Source: Auanema rhodensis
Lineage: Eukaryota > Nematoda > Chromadorea > Rhabditida > Rhabditidae
DNA length: 64,000 bases
Direction of reading: 5' to 3'
Assembly: GCA_964057225.1 (NCBI GenBank)
Contig: OZ059895.1
Coordinates: 14,499,001 to 14,563,000, forward strand
Shown in pieces: positions 12,705 to 24,667 of the stretch. The notes under the pieces are model-generated. The model did not search any database. It had not been told where the DNA came from and worked only from the letters and a program-made list of their open reading frames with translations. Made by a program: the position numbers and the translations under genes. The first letter of the stretch is position 1; every line of letters starts with the position of its first letter.

Positions 12705-12770
12705 TTAAACTCAAGTTTTCAACTTTCTTGGTAATCGTTTATCATTTATAAAATTATTCTTTATTATTCA
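12705..12770. repeat. Inverted-repeat arm A (right)
   Basis: Reverse complement of 11830-11895 with a few mismatches. Confidence 0.85.
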
Positions 12771-12795
12771 TACAATATCTCCCATACACATGTAG

Positions 12796-12889
12796 CCTCA
12801 CTAAACGAGAGGAGCACGAACTGTTATCGGGCGAATTACGTTCAGATTGGCCCAAACGTGTGAATGTCCTTCGGCCATATAAAAATTAG
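12796..12889 (+). other. Possible coding exon fragment between repeats
   Basis: After an ACATGTAG acceptor, 30 codons run open to a TAG and read as protein (LTKREEHELLSGELRSDW, then PKRVNVLRPYKN). The frame also extends upstream to about 12763. No partner exon was found. It lies between the arms of two inverted repeats, so it may be a captured or duplicated gene fragment. Confidence 0.3.
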
Positions 12890-13036
12890 GAAAAATACTT
12901 AAGGATTCTAGATAGAGAGACACTTATAAGCATTTTATCAGGCTCTGAAGAGTCCTTTCAAGCATCTGAACGGCAGGATACGTACTGTGTATCGGAGCTG
13001 GTGAAGAATGCAAGTCAGAGTTCATGGAAATCGTAG

Positions 13037-13040
13037 ATGA

Positions 13041-13092
<52 letters not shown>

Positions 13093-13093
13093 C

Positions 13094-13168
<75 letters not shown>
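13037..13168. repeat. GA / GACAGA compound microsatellite
   Basis: GA dinucleotides interrupted by regularly placed GACA units, running directly into arm B (right). Confidence 0.9.
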
Positions 13169-13172
<4 letters not shown>

Positions 13173-13247
13173 TAAAGTTGAAGGAGAGAAGAAGCTATAT
13201 GAAGATACATGGATATGAGTAATATATTGTTTGTTTATGGAAAAATA
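13169..13247. repeat. Inverted-repeat arm B (right), 79 bp
   Basis: Reverse complement of 12542-12620. Ends about 120 bp from the stop codon of the downstream minus-strand gene. Confidence 0.95.
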
Positions 13248-13363
13248 TAACAAAGCTTATGAAATCTTTCAAATACAAAGACTACTATTCATCGTACATG
13301 CATTGTCACATAATATATTATTATAATTTTTATTATTTATAATTAAAAATATAAAAATATTTA

Positions 13364-16300
13364 TTAATATCTAAATAAAACTAAATGATATGATCCTAAT
13401 TTATAACATATGAAACAATCATTATTATGATAAACAAAGCATCCATGACCATTATGACGATACAATACAACCTAAAAACTTATTTAAAACTTTAAAGTTA
13501 GAAAATTGGAATAAGAACTTGCGTACCTGCCAATGTTCACCATATAAAGAATCCATTGAATTGCTTATATAGCGAGCAGCTTCATCTCCAAGTAAATTCT
13601 TCTTTTCAAATGCTTCCTGTACGAGATTCGTCGTTCTTTTCAATATTTCTGGATGAACATAACTGCGTATAATTGAAAGCTAAACATTCAAAAATGAATT
13701 ATAATTCAGTTTTATATGTTCAAACATACATCTTTACAAGATGGAACATCATTAATCACTGAGTTGAGCGTGTTCTGAACATTTAAACAAATATTTAAAA
13801 CTAAAACTTAAAACTTACATTCAACTTTGAAACTAAATCATTTCGATGTTTCAATGTTTCAGTCATCTCATCGACTTTCATTTTCATTTCATTAGTATTC
13901 TGTGAGGAAAGGGTATTATCAGCTTCTAAATCACTAATCTTATGCTTTAGTATTTCTTCATTTCTGAAAAAAAAAACGTTTTGAACACTCAAATTTCAAT
14001 TCAAATATTCTACTTGACGTTAGATTCATTTAATTCTTCAATTGTCTCTGATTGTTTCTTTAATTTGTTCTGCAAATTTAATAATTTTTTCAAAAACAAT
14101 TAATAATTGAAAATATTTGTTTAAAAACCTCCAGAAGCTTCTTCTCTTCATTGGTATTTTGCAGTTTTTGCTCATAATCCAATAGTTTTTCCTTCATTCC
14201 ATCCTCATTTAATGAACTTATTTCAGATTTTTTCAATAATTCTCCTAATTGAAGCAAAAGCTCTGTTTGTGTGGCAATCAGCCTGAAATATAGATTTAAA
14301 CACTCTCACGTGAGCATTCACGTGAACATGCACGTGAATTTCATTTTAATTTGCGGATGCACAAGAGCTGGTTGTTTGGTTTTTTTTTGGGATAATTATA
14401 ATAAAAATCTATTTTCAACATACTTCTTTCGTTCTTCTTCTTTTTGAGATATGATGAAATCTTTTTCAGCTAATGTTTTCTAAATAATAATAATGATTAA
14501 AGATATTTATAGTAAAAGCATACTTTTGTTATTTCCAACAACTTATCAGCTTCAGAAGCTTTCATACTCAACTCTTCAATTTGTTGATTATGCTGCTTAT
14601 TAGTTGATTCTGTATCTCTTACAAACACACCAACTTTAGTTAATAATTCTGTTTGAATATCAAGTAATCTATATAAGAAAATAGTTAATTTTTGAAATAG
14701 TTAGCATAGTAATTTACTTTTGTTTTTCATCTTGTTGTTCACGTATTATATCATCTCGTTTAGCTAATTCAACCTATAATTTAAAGTTTTCAGTAATGAA
14801 AAGCATAATTGATGATTTAGATTTACTTGTAACTCAGTGCTTGATACAGCTGATTGCTGTAAATTGTTTGTTATGTCATGAAGAGATTGGATTTGATCAT
14901 CTTTATCTTGCAAAAGCTTCTGCTGTGCCTCAATAATGCTCTTAAATTATATATATATAGTTAATGATAATCATATAGAATATGTCATAACTTACAGATA
15001 ATTCTTGACTTCTCACTTCCGTTAAGCTAAGCTTTTGAGTTAATGATTCAATTTCCTCATTGTGGCAATTATTTGAAAGTTCCGAGTGTCGGACAACTTC
15101 TCCAACCTTAGTTGCAAGCTCATTCTGCATCGTTAATAACCTGAATATAATTTCTAATCTTCTAAATTTGATATTAATAACTGTACGTTAGCTTATCTTC
15201 ATCCTGTTGATGTATCATGGATTCCTTAATTGTCAATTCACTCTGAGAAAAAAGAAAATTTTTTAAAACTCTTAATCAATCTCAATAACAAACTTTAAGC
15301 TCCTCGTTCTTCTTCTCAGACATTTCCAACTTAATTTCCATTTCCTTGATTTTCTCGCTTTGAGCATTTGAATTGATCTCTGTATTCCGAAGTAACTCTG
15401 TGATTCTAGCCAACAATACATCCTGTTCAGTGATTAATCTTCAGAAAAAGTATAATAAGCTATATCATAAGCATAGTTAACCAACTTTTCAATCTCTTTT
15501 TCTTTTTGAACAGCTTTTTCATCTCTTTCCACAATTTTGTTGAGCAATTTTTGATTTTCTTCCTAAGCAAACATCATAAATATCATTTTTTTAAGTTAAA
15601 AGATCATTTTACCTTCAATTGATTCAAAACAAGTTCCAATGAGCCATTTTGAGATTGTTGATGTTCCCATTTCAAACGTTCATAATCATCTCCCTTCTTC
15701 CGCAATTGTTCTGATAAACGTTCACATTTCATTTTCAATTCATAAACCTATGAAAATAAAAGTTTTGATAAAACTTGAAACTTTAAAACTTGATTATTCA
15801 TATATTGCTTTTCTTCTTCTAAATGAGCTAAAATTGTTTTAGCACCTCCTGATGGTGATCGTTTACGTAAACTTGCATCATCTTCATTCTACATATGCGA
15901 ATGAAATAGTTTTAAATAACAAGCTCAAGCTGGAAAGTTCAAACCTTAATTGGTAAACGTCTTGGTGGTGCTATAACAGGCTGAAACGATTGAGCTCTTG
16001 GAGGATGAGGATTAAGCATTGGTGTCGTAGTACTAGTTGAATTCCAGGGATTGTGAATAGAGACAGGTGAAAACAAGGAATGATTTGTAGCTGATGATGA
16101 TGCTCCTCCGTGCCAACTTTTCGACCAAATATTGGATGGACAAGCATTACTATCAACACATTGAGCAATTTGTTCTTCTAATCGTTGAAATTCTTCTAAT
16201 GAATTAGCAGGAGAATTTGATATACAATCAGAATAATTATAGTTATCTTCAGGCTTAACTATATAAGTTTCATAAATAAGTTTTGAATTATCAAACATTT

Positions 16301-16863
16301 GAGATTGAACCTTATTTGGCTCCATAGCTATAGGATTACTAGATAATCGATTAGACGGAACTGAAATTCAAACACAAAAAAATGAGGAAGAAATGAGAAT
16401 TTACGAATCAAAACTAACCGATGGCATTAGATGCTTGACTAGCCGGCTGTTCAAGTTCTTTAGTCTTTTCATGTGTTTCAACTACATCATCCAATATTTT
16501 ATTCACAGTTAATGAAACAGCAAGTAAATCTTGAATTTCCTCCCGTAGATCCATCAATGGAGCTTCTTCAAAAGAAGTTCTATTTAAGATGAAATGATGA
16601 TGTCAATGACAACAACACCAACAACAACAAAAGTAAACGAAATGACGACAGTCAGCTTTTTAGCAGAAATTTCAACATTTTTTTTGATAAAAAAACAACA
16701 AAAATGAATAAAAAAATGAAAAAGTAAATAGTTCATGTGTATATTTGACATTTATTTAGACGAAAAATCATAGGTAGTGTAGTAATGGATACAACGAGAA
16801 AGCATCACAAGGAATTTCAGGAGAAATCTTAGCAAAACAGCTGCTTCTAGCACTCTCATACAT
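13364..16863 (-). CDS. Coiled-coil protein with C-terminal dynein-light-chain-like domain
   Basis: Nineteen exons join in phase to 773 aa. Residues 1-215 are low-complexity and acidic/serine-rich. About 216-690 are coiled coil. About 690-773 resemble the LC8/DYNLL fold: EAFEKKNLLGDEAARYISNS, then a W (EHWQ), then V-x-L-Y-R-H-N-G and a C-terminal LGSYHLVLFRY in the positions of the family's strands. LC8 proteins dimerise and hold coiled-coil partners together, so a self-assembling scaffold or motor adaptor is a reasonable inference. The coiled coil is modular: four exon pairs of 56 + 145/154 bp (15187-15242/14996-15140, 14718-14773/14524-14668, 14424-14479/14129-14282, 14014-14069/13819-13963) encode 67-70-aa units. 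Three of these carry a motif like LLTMQNELATKVG. The 5' exon 16796-16863 joins in phase but is weaker; otherwise the ATG at 16554 starts a 711-residue form. Confidence 0.75.
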
Positions 16864-17019
16864 CACAATGCTTTTCTTCCGTTTCTTATTATTATTTTGA
16901 TTTATTTAGATCTGTTCAACCTTTTTTATTTCTTTTCTTTTAAATAAAAAAAGAAATCTATTTAAAAACTTAATTTATATATTTAGTTTAGAAAAATCTT
17001 AAATTGAGAATCGAGAGAG

Positions 17020-17070
17020 AGAGAGAGAGGGAGGGGGGGGAGAAGGGGGGAGTAAGGCAGATGAGATATT
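17020..17070. repeat. GA/G-rich purine run between genes
   Basis: GA repeats passing into a G-rich run, in the short gap between two minus-strand genes. Confidence 0.8.
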
Positions 17071-17138
17071 GCACATTCAAATAATTTCATATAATACATA
17101 CATATATCTATTGATTTCTATTGATTTTAATCAATGAT

Positions 17139-18571
17139 TTAGCCAAAAGTATTGAATATATTCTCCGTTGGATAGGTTGGATCAACAGCAAAACACCAAG
17201 GACATGCTCTTTGTGCTGGAGTCTTATATTGATCGCCTGAATGCATTTTTGTAATAAATCTTAAGAGAGAAAAGTCAAGAAATACCGGGACGAACGAATT
17301 GTTTTCGATACCAATCACCATGTGCACTATAGTATCCAGGATATACATAAGGTATAACTGAGATTAAAACATAAAATTTTCTTTTTGATAAATTCAAAAA
17401 CGAACTGTTTGAATCAGGCTTAATGTGTTCTCCTTTCGTTGGGCCCATCACATAGGGTCCGGTGATTTGTCTTCTAGAATTTGGCCCCACATTTACTCCA
17501 AATACTGTAGCTTTAACTCTGAATAGCAATAATATGGATATATAGCTTTTTGAGCTTAAAGCATGTCGTACTTGACCGTATCATCAGCAGCAGAGCCTCG
17601 AAAACCGACATCAACACCAGCACCTTGTCTATCCCATTCTACTACTCCTCCACTATAATAATATATTTCATATTATTCGATTATAACTTAAGCATATCAT
17701 ATAAACTATTATAAACCATAAATTTGCATAATCAGTGTAGATAGTAGTACGTGGATTACGTGTAAATTCCAATTTCACACATCATTTACCATGTGACAAC
17801 GCTATATGACCGGTTGAATTTCATATTTTTAGAACAACAAAACGTCCATAATAGCCAGAAACTCGAGTTACTTACTTGCTATGCCTCCACATTTTAAAAA
17901 TTTTTCCTCGTTCCCCAAACTCAACAGCTCCGGTGCCTTCATCAGCATCAACAACAGCTCCAATGCTATGTCCTATGTAAAAAGATCATCATTTAGATAA
18001 TAAACTTTAAATTATTTTGTTTATAAATAAATTATAAATACAGTATATAACTTATCTCTGTTTGATCTTCTATCAATGGCAAATTATATTGTTTTAGTAG
18101 ACGTATATCAACTCCATTCTTATATCCATATGCAGCCCCTAGTCGTTCACTTTGGCCTATACGTTCGCGTTTAAGTACTTCAACTCGAGGTCCAAGACAG
18201 ATATGTTCTCGTATTCCAGGTGTTAAACATGTTATCAATGATCTATAATATTATTCATTGAAATAAGAAATAATAATATAATTAAAAATATATTTTATTA
18301 GATTTAACCTCAATGTGATTGGAGCTTCGATGCCTTCCTCTGTGGCTAGAACACCTTGACGTTTAATTCGTACATGAGAATCAAATACATTAGCTGTTGT
18401 ATTTGAGATTATAATCAGAAAAACAACTAAGATAATCATAGTATGATGATGTTTCAATGAAGAATGAAAAGGAGGTGATGATGTGATTGATGAAACAGTA
18501 TGATCAAGATGAAAATGATTTTTTCGGTTAAGAAGCCAGCTTTTCCTTATCCATTTATCACATTTCTCCAT
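17139..18571 (-). CDS. Secreted protein with furin-like site, unknown function
   Basis: Six exons in consistent phase (18309-18571, 18052-18242, 17876-17972, 17572-17652, 17286-17518, 17139-17236). Starting at the internal ATG at 18439 gives 276 aa with a textbook signal peptide (MIILVVFLIIISNTTA) and a furin-type site RIKR at 24-27. The upstream ATG at 18571 adds 44 residues and would turn the hydrophobic stretch into a signal anchor. The mature part has glycine-rich motifs (AVVDADEGTGAVEFGERGK, VVEWDRQGAGVDVGFRG) and a C-terminal CPWC. The second motif pair vaguely recalls MIB/HERC2-type domains, but I would not assign it. Likely secreted or cuticle-associated; the family is not recognised. 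Confidence 0.7.
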
Positions 18572-18687
18572 TGAAACTGATCACGTAATCAACAGGTTTT
18601 ACAACAATCTATTGTCTTTCTTCTTCATTTCTTGAAATGATTTCAACAAAAACAAAAAAAAATATTTTAATCAGAAGAGAGTATTTT

Positions 18688-18691
<4 letters not shown>

Positions 18692-18721
<30 letters not shown>
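18692..18721. repeat. (GA)n microsatellite
   Basis: Short GA array in the gap between the ZAK-like gene and the secreted-protein gene. Confidence 0.9.
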
Positions 18722-18726
<5 letters not shown>

Positions 18727-18917
18727 ATCCAAATGGAATAACTTTCGATTCCATGCATCTAACTTCTCAAAATCTCAGATAATATACAACAGTAGGAATG
18801 ACATATAAATGGAATTGAGACCAAAAGATATTTCTTTAAAATAAAAAAAAAAACAAAAGAAAAACAGATAATATCAGTGAATGAGCTTATAAAACAACAA
18901 GTTTTTGAGCAAAATCT

Positions 18918-21900
18918 TCAAAAATTCGGCTTTTTCTTAGTTCGCCACGTCCAATTTGCCTTCATATTGCCAGGATAAGCGCCATTCTAGAATCAGATAC
19001 AGATGGTTGTTTAGAAGGCGCAGTATTTTTATAAACTCTATAAACTCACGGATAATGGTTTGAAGATATCTCCTGTATACTTCCCCGTTTCTGCTGATGA
19101 GGGTGGAGTTAATAAGGCAGCTGCAAACAATAATATCAACGAAGATAAGGATGATGCAATCGCTTACAGTTAACTGATGCAAGCTCAGCTTCATTGAGAG
19201 CATGTCGCGTCTCGCTGGCCTTCTTTTGCCATGCTCCACGAAGAGCAGGAGCCGTTCGACTTGGAGAAGATGAGAATGATGTCTTATGACGTCGAACAAT
19301 CTTCAGCTCAACTTTTCGTTCAGCAAGTATCTGATTCTTCTCCATGTGACTAACTACAGCAACCATTTCAGCACTTCGTGGCTCGCTCTGGATAGACGAG
19401 ACGAGATTTGTTTGGGCGACAGCATCAGAGCCAAATTACTCACCACTCCATCAGCAAAATGAACATTAGCTAAGACTTTAACAGTGTTAACATGCGACTC
19501 CTTGCTAACCCAATCCATCGAGATCATGGATGAATTACTTGAATGACACACAGGCTCATTGATATGACGCTAAAGACAAACAACAAGTATATTACAAGCA
19601 TCTGAACAAAGTCATGCAACATACGTTAGTATCTTGGTCGAATACCGAGAAACAGGCACTTCGAATCATTTTATATGTTGATTGGTTAGTTGTTTCCTTC
19701 AAATAAGATAAGGATTTTCAAAGAATTTTAATAAAAATGAACTCACATCAACATCCTCCCAATCACTATCGACATAAAACTTGAATCTTATCACATTTCC
19801 TGATCTCCAAGATGAAAACCCTAATAGAAGTACGAGACCATATGTACTTTTTTTTTCCAAATTAACTGATTCTCGCAATTTCTGCAAAAAAACAAAATAA
19901 TTTTAGATAATCAAAAGTGCTAATAGAACAGACATGTATGTAAGAAAAACAAAAAACTTAAAGCCCGATGCGGGGCTCGAACCCGCGACAGCCAGATTAA
20001 GAGTCTGGTGCTCTACCGACTGAGCTAACCGGGCTGATGTCTACGACGCTATGGTAGATGATTATGTTTCAACATTAGGAACTTTACAATCAATTGAACA
20101 TACGGAATTGAGATCGATCATTGCCGCTTCATGAAGAGTTGGAAAATTCAAAGCACGATTGTGATTTTCGTTCAGAATTTTGATATGCTTCTGTACTTCA
20201 ATACGTGAGCCAATCTTAGATAATCCCAAATTCTCGAGTTGGCTCAATTTTAGTTCTAATAGACGTTCTCCTAAATTAAATTAATCATTTTAGATAGATT
20301 ATTCAAAAATAAAAACCATTAATGTTATGTTTAATGATATTCTTGCGAACAACATTCAGATCGTCTTCATCCACTGAAATACAACTTCATTTTCTCTACT
20401 TTTTACAAAGAAAGCTCACAAGTTTTACTCAGAATATCAGTCATCCAATTGGCTGTATGATACACTGTCCATAATTGAACGTTCTCAGGAAGTCTTTCAG
20501 AGAACACTAAAAGAATCTGTGTTCTCATAGACATCTGAATCCAAAGTCACAAACCTCTAATGACTTCTTGTTGTGATTGCTTCCGTAAAGCTTTCTCTTG
20601 AGCAAATAATAGTGTTTTATTCTTTTCCAAAGCTTTTTTCAATTTTTCTATTTCTGCCTTCTGATTTTCAACTACTAACGTCCAATTTTCTTGATCTAGG
20701 AAATTCTGGCATTCCTTTTGAATGGACGTTGATTTCGACATTGCTTCCAGCTTATCTTTGATAGTTTTCATGGAAAACCGTTCTTTTGGATTCATTTTCC
20801 AGCATCCATACATGACACTACAAAACCATGCATATCAGTGTTATATTAAATAGTTTAGCTCACTCAGCTAGTTGTGTTGGACAGCCATTCGGTATAGCTA
20901 ATGTTATTCCTTGTTCAGAGATTTGAGTATAAACTTGAAATTCAGTGAAATCTTTAAATGGAACTTCATGTGATAGCATTTCCCATAAAACAACTCCGTA
21001 ACTCCATACATCAGTAGCTGTTGTAATTCCTTCATTTTGCTTTATCATTTCCGGACTGTAAACTTAATTTCAATATTGTACGCAAAACGACCGTATCATT
21101 TTGAACGAAAATGACGCAATAAGCGATTGTGTTTCTTCAATTATCTTAATCTCTATCTCTTTAATCCTTTCTCTCTCATTCTCTCTTCCATGTTCTATCT
21201 TCTTCTGTATAACTGATTGATCATTTCATGTTCCTCTTTCTCTCTCTGTCATTTTTTTATATATATCTATCCATCTTTTTAAAGATTCAAAAGAAACAAA
21301 GTAACTATTGAAAAAAAAATTTTGGTCAAAAAAAAAAGAAAAAAACGTAAATCAGCATGTTTACCTCATCCAAGCAGCTGTTCCTCCCCATGTTGGAGCT
21401 GTGAATGAATGAGTGAGATCCTTTGACGTGCCAAAATCGCAGATTTTGCATTGAATTTTAGTATCCAAAACGACATTTTTCGATTTTAAGTCTCGATGAA
21501 TAATAGTTGTAACAGCATCATAATGCAAATAAACCAGAGCTGAACAGATCTATAAAACAGTTTTTGTAATTTACATTATGCAATACAATCAGAATACCTG
21601 TGAAGCCCATGATAATATTCGGACGAAATCAGCTTCTGGGCAGTCATCTCGGTGTAAATAATCATACAAAGATCCATTTTCAGCGTATTCGGTTAGAATA
21701 TACAGATCAGAATTAACTTGACTAACACCATAGAATTCAATAATGAATCGATGTCGTATTTTTGATAGAATTTCAGCTTCGTTGTCTAAAGCGAACACTT
21801 TCTTCAAAGCGACAACTTTGGAAACATTAGATGAAATCTTCCATAAGCCCACGTGAACTGAATTCAAAACATCAATATGAAAGAAATTTCAAGCTATTTC

Positions 21901-22029
21901 AAAACAAAAAGAAAGAACTTACAAACCTGAACCGTATGATCCAACACCAATCCGTTTTTGGATTGTAATATCTTCAAACTTTATTTCTGGATAGGTACTA
22001 GTTCCATTTTTGGGGTCTGTTGAAGCCAT
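18918..22029 (-). CDS. zak-1: ZAK/MAP3K20-family mixed-lineage kinase
   Basis: Fourteen exons in consistent phase give 678 aa, close to the family's usual length. The kinase domain has a Gly-rich loop GVGSYGSV (residues 29-36), ATP lysine in VALKK (K53), HRDLKSKN with catalytic D141, DFG at 159-161 and SPE in place of APE. A coiled coil follows at about 300-340. A SAM-like domain (about 340-425, INGERLLELKLSQLENLGLS) comes next, then the C-terminal beta-rich region (VNLEKKSTYGLVLLLGFSSW) and a basic tail ending KKKPNF, matching human ZAK-alpha. ZAK senses stalled or collided ribosomes and activates p38/JNK cascades from the cytosol. Intron 8 (19882-20073) hosts a tRNA gene on the same strand. 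The ATG at 22029 is followed directly by the kinase domain. Confidence 0.9.
19962..20034 (-). tRNA. tRNA-Lys (CTT)
   Basis: Complete cloverleaf on the minus strand. The acceptor stem GCCCGGT/ATCGGGC has one G-T wobble. D arm TAGCTCAGTCGGTAGAGC and T arm GGGTTCGAGCCCC have the standard internal promoter boxes. The anticodon arm CCAGA-CTCTTAA-TCTGG gives CTT. There is no intron. A T run of at least six (minus strand, about 19947-19953) can act as pol III terminator. The gene sits inside an intron of the ZAK-family gene, same strand. The discriminator base reads T, unusual if the 5' and 3' ends are set correctly. Confidence 0.95.
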
Positions 22030-23985
22030 TCACACAGATACCGCGCAAAATTCGATGAAATATAAAAGATTTTCATATATCTACTAGAACATATACCTAA
22101 AACGACAAATGATATAGTGAGAGAATAGCGAATGTTTGATAACGTACTCCGAATAGCATACGAAAATTCATTCTTATCTTAAAGTTATATAACATAAACT
22201 TGTCAATATATCAGATGGGTTGAAAAAATGTGTCATGTAATGACCATTGAGATTATGTTATCCATTTTCGAAGAAAAAAAGAAGATATAACAATAGAAAT
22301 AACATGCTGTCGTCGATGATGAAGAGCGGATGGAGAGAAGAAGACGACGACGACTAGGAACGTGTACACACGCATACACATGTTGTAGAAAATGTTTCAC
22401 TTACAACTTTATAGAACATAATGTGTAATAGATGAAAAAAAACATTTTAAAAAGCTAAAAATGGTGAATATTTCTATGATTTTGAAAAAAAAAACAAATA
22501 AATTAAACTTTTTTTTTTAAATAAAAACTATGCGTACACGCATATGTGTATAGACAGTGAGTAGAGAATAGTTACAGAGTCTACCAGTATGAATATTCCG
22601 TTTATGCACTACTACTATACAGCAAAAACTCTTCATATAACGTCAAGGTCATCATCATCATCATCATCAGAATTGACGAAAGAAAATCGTTAAATCGACC
22701 ACTATATTATGTTTAATAGTGCATATAACAACTAATCAAAGGTATTTTCTTAATTACGGTTTTGACAAGAAAGAGGAAAAGAACAAGAATATGTCTACTA
22801 TAACGGTGAGGATGATTTGATTCAATGTGTGAAAGTTGATGATTCGGGATGGCATCAAAGAGAATCAAAAGAAGAGTAAGAATGCGTATGCGAGTAAGAG
22901 ATAGAGAGAGAAAGAGGTTAAAGGAGAATAGAACTATGTAAATATTAATGCTGTCGGCAACAAATCAATTGATAGCCTACGTGACTCATCCAATTCAATC
23001 AATATTTGATGTTCATTCACTGTTGTTATCAGAATTTCCTGAAATGCCAAAAATTTATTGCTCTCCAAATCATTTTAAAGATCATTTATTATTCTTTTTT
23101 TTCTTATTTTCTTTATAATACAAAATTTCATTTAAAACAAAATAATTGATATTAGATTTATATAATTATTTTAATTTTTATTTAATTATATAATTAACAT
23201 CAGATACGTGAAATAATGTAAAATAAATATACGTAAACAATGCTGTATTCACAAAATTTTGTAACTATTGTTGTAATTAATTAAAAATATTTGTTTGTTT
23301 CTTTTTTAATTGAAATTATTTATATTATTACTAGATTTAACATGCAATAAATCTATTACAAATATAATTATTCAAAATTTAATATTATAAGAGATTTCTT
23401 CTAATGAAAAAAGAAAGTTTTTTCAATTTCGAGCGTCGTCATCACTTGAGAATTTCGTAACTAACTGTCAACATTTGGAAAGTTTCTCGCTATTCGGATC
23501 ATTTCACATCATTATTCAGAATAAACATGTAATTCCTGTCGTTCGAAAATCAACAAATGAAAATCAACGATTTTAAAATGGTTGTCAAGGTTGGTTCAAG
23601 AAGTATTGTAGAAGGAAGCAATCTGTCAATACCTCGAAGATTATAGTTTGATCAGTTCTTTCTCTTATTATTTCTTTTTTACCTGAGTATGCATAATCTG
23701 TAATCAAAGTTTAAATAAAAATATTTATTATTTTAATAAATTCTATATTTTAATTGGATGAATACTAATTGATCATTAAAGAATTAATGAACATAGGTGT
23801 TGAATGAGAAAAAGTGAGACATAGAGAATAAAAAATAAATTGTTGATTGTATAAGTAACTTCAAATTCAAATCAAAATAAAATTAGTAAAGTAACATTCC
23901 GCTTTCAATCATGTCTTAAGAAAGTTATATTACCGAAATACATACATTTGTATATCTTTCTTTAAGTATTATTTTTAATTTAATA
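22030..23985. other. Intergenic, upstream of the kinase gene
   Basis: AT-rich. Contains a GACGACGAC patch near 22340 and a CATCATCAT patch near 22650. Probably holds the kinase promoter. No gene supported. Confidence 0.5.
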
Positions 23986-24659
23986 TTGGGTTGTCCAACT
24001 GAAACGTGGCCCCCATCAATTGTTTTTCAAAAGTTAAAAAAAAATTACAAACAAAAATAAGATTAGGATATATTCAAACAAATACAAAATTCACCTTTTC
24101 CTGTTTCTCTTTTTTTTCCGATGACTCCCAAAGTTAAAACTCATAAATGGCCAGAAAAGCCCTTTTGTCCGTTTTCTGGTATGAAAACAGAGTTCTCTAT
24201 TATGAGCTTTTATCTTACGGTAGAACCATAGAGGGAGAGTACTATTCTGAGCAACTCAGAAGGCTCAATGTTGCTATTGAAGTCCGAGAGGAGCTCAGAA
24301 GCAGGCGCATGACGTTCTTGCACGGCAACGCGCTCCTGACTGTTTTAATGACGGTTCTGGAATTAGGTTGAGAAGTTTTGAAATATTCCCCCTATTCTCC
24401 AGATGTCGCTCCAACAGATTATCATCTCTTTAGGCACATGGAGCATAGTTTGAGGGGTCAAATCTTCAAAGCAATACAGAAGGTTGTAAATTTTATAAAA
24501 ATTTGTTTTGATTCTAAACCTAAAACGTTTTTCAGAAAAGAAATTAGTAATTTGTAAGAAGGATGGAAGAAAGTGGTAGAGATTAAGGAAAAAAATTTTT
24601 TTTCATGTTTTTTGGGGCAACATTTAGGGGGGGGGGCATGTTTCAATTCGACAACCTTC
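23986..24659 (+). mobile_element. Inactive, internally deleted mariner element
   Basis: The left end begins TTGGGTTGTCC directly after a TA dinucleotide (23984-23985). It matches in inverted orientation the right end at about 24631-24656 (GGTTGTC, GAAAC and C-run blocks all correspond). Between them lies only the C-terminal half of a mariner transposase, so the element is about 670 bp where full copies are about 1.3 kb. The right-hand TA flank is no longer recognisable. It cannot encode an active transposase, though the ends might once have been mobilised in trans. Confidence 0.85.
24147..24600 (+). pseudogene. Mariner transposase C-terminal remnant
   Basis: One frame runs from about 24147 to 24600, broken only by a TGA at 24369 and a TAA at 24555. 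It keeps family landmarks: a YYELLSYGRTI-like block, YSPYSPDVAPTDYHLF with the last catalytic Asp, and a SKPKTFFRKEI-like tail. The block that should carry the second catalytic Asp reads FLHGNALL, so that Asp is lost. The N-terminal DNA-binding half is absent. It lies inside the element defined by the terminal inverted repeats. Confidence 0.85.
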
Positions 24660-24667
24660 TTTCTTGA

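Noticed and set aside
12924-13218. Long S/L/R/E-rich open frames
   Set aside because: Produced by the GA/GACAGA array. A short protein-like minus frame at its left end (MNSDLHSSPAP) has no partners.
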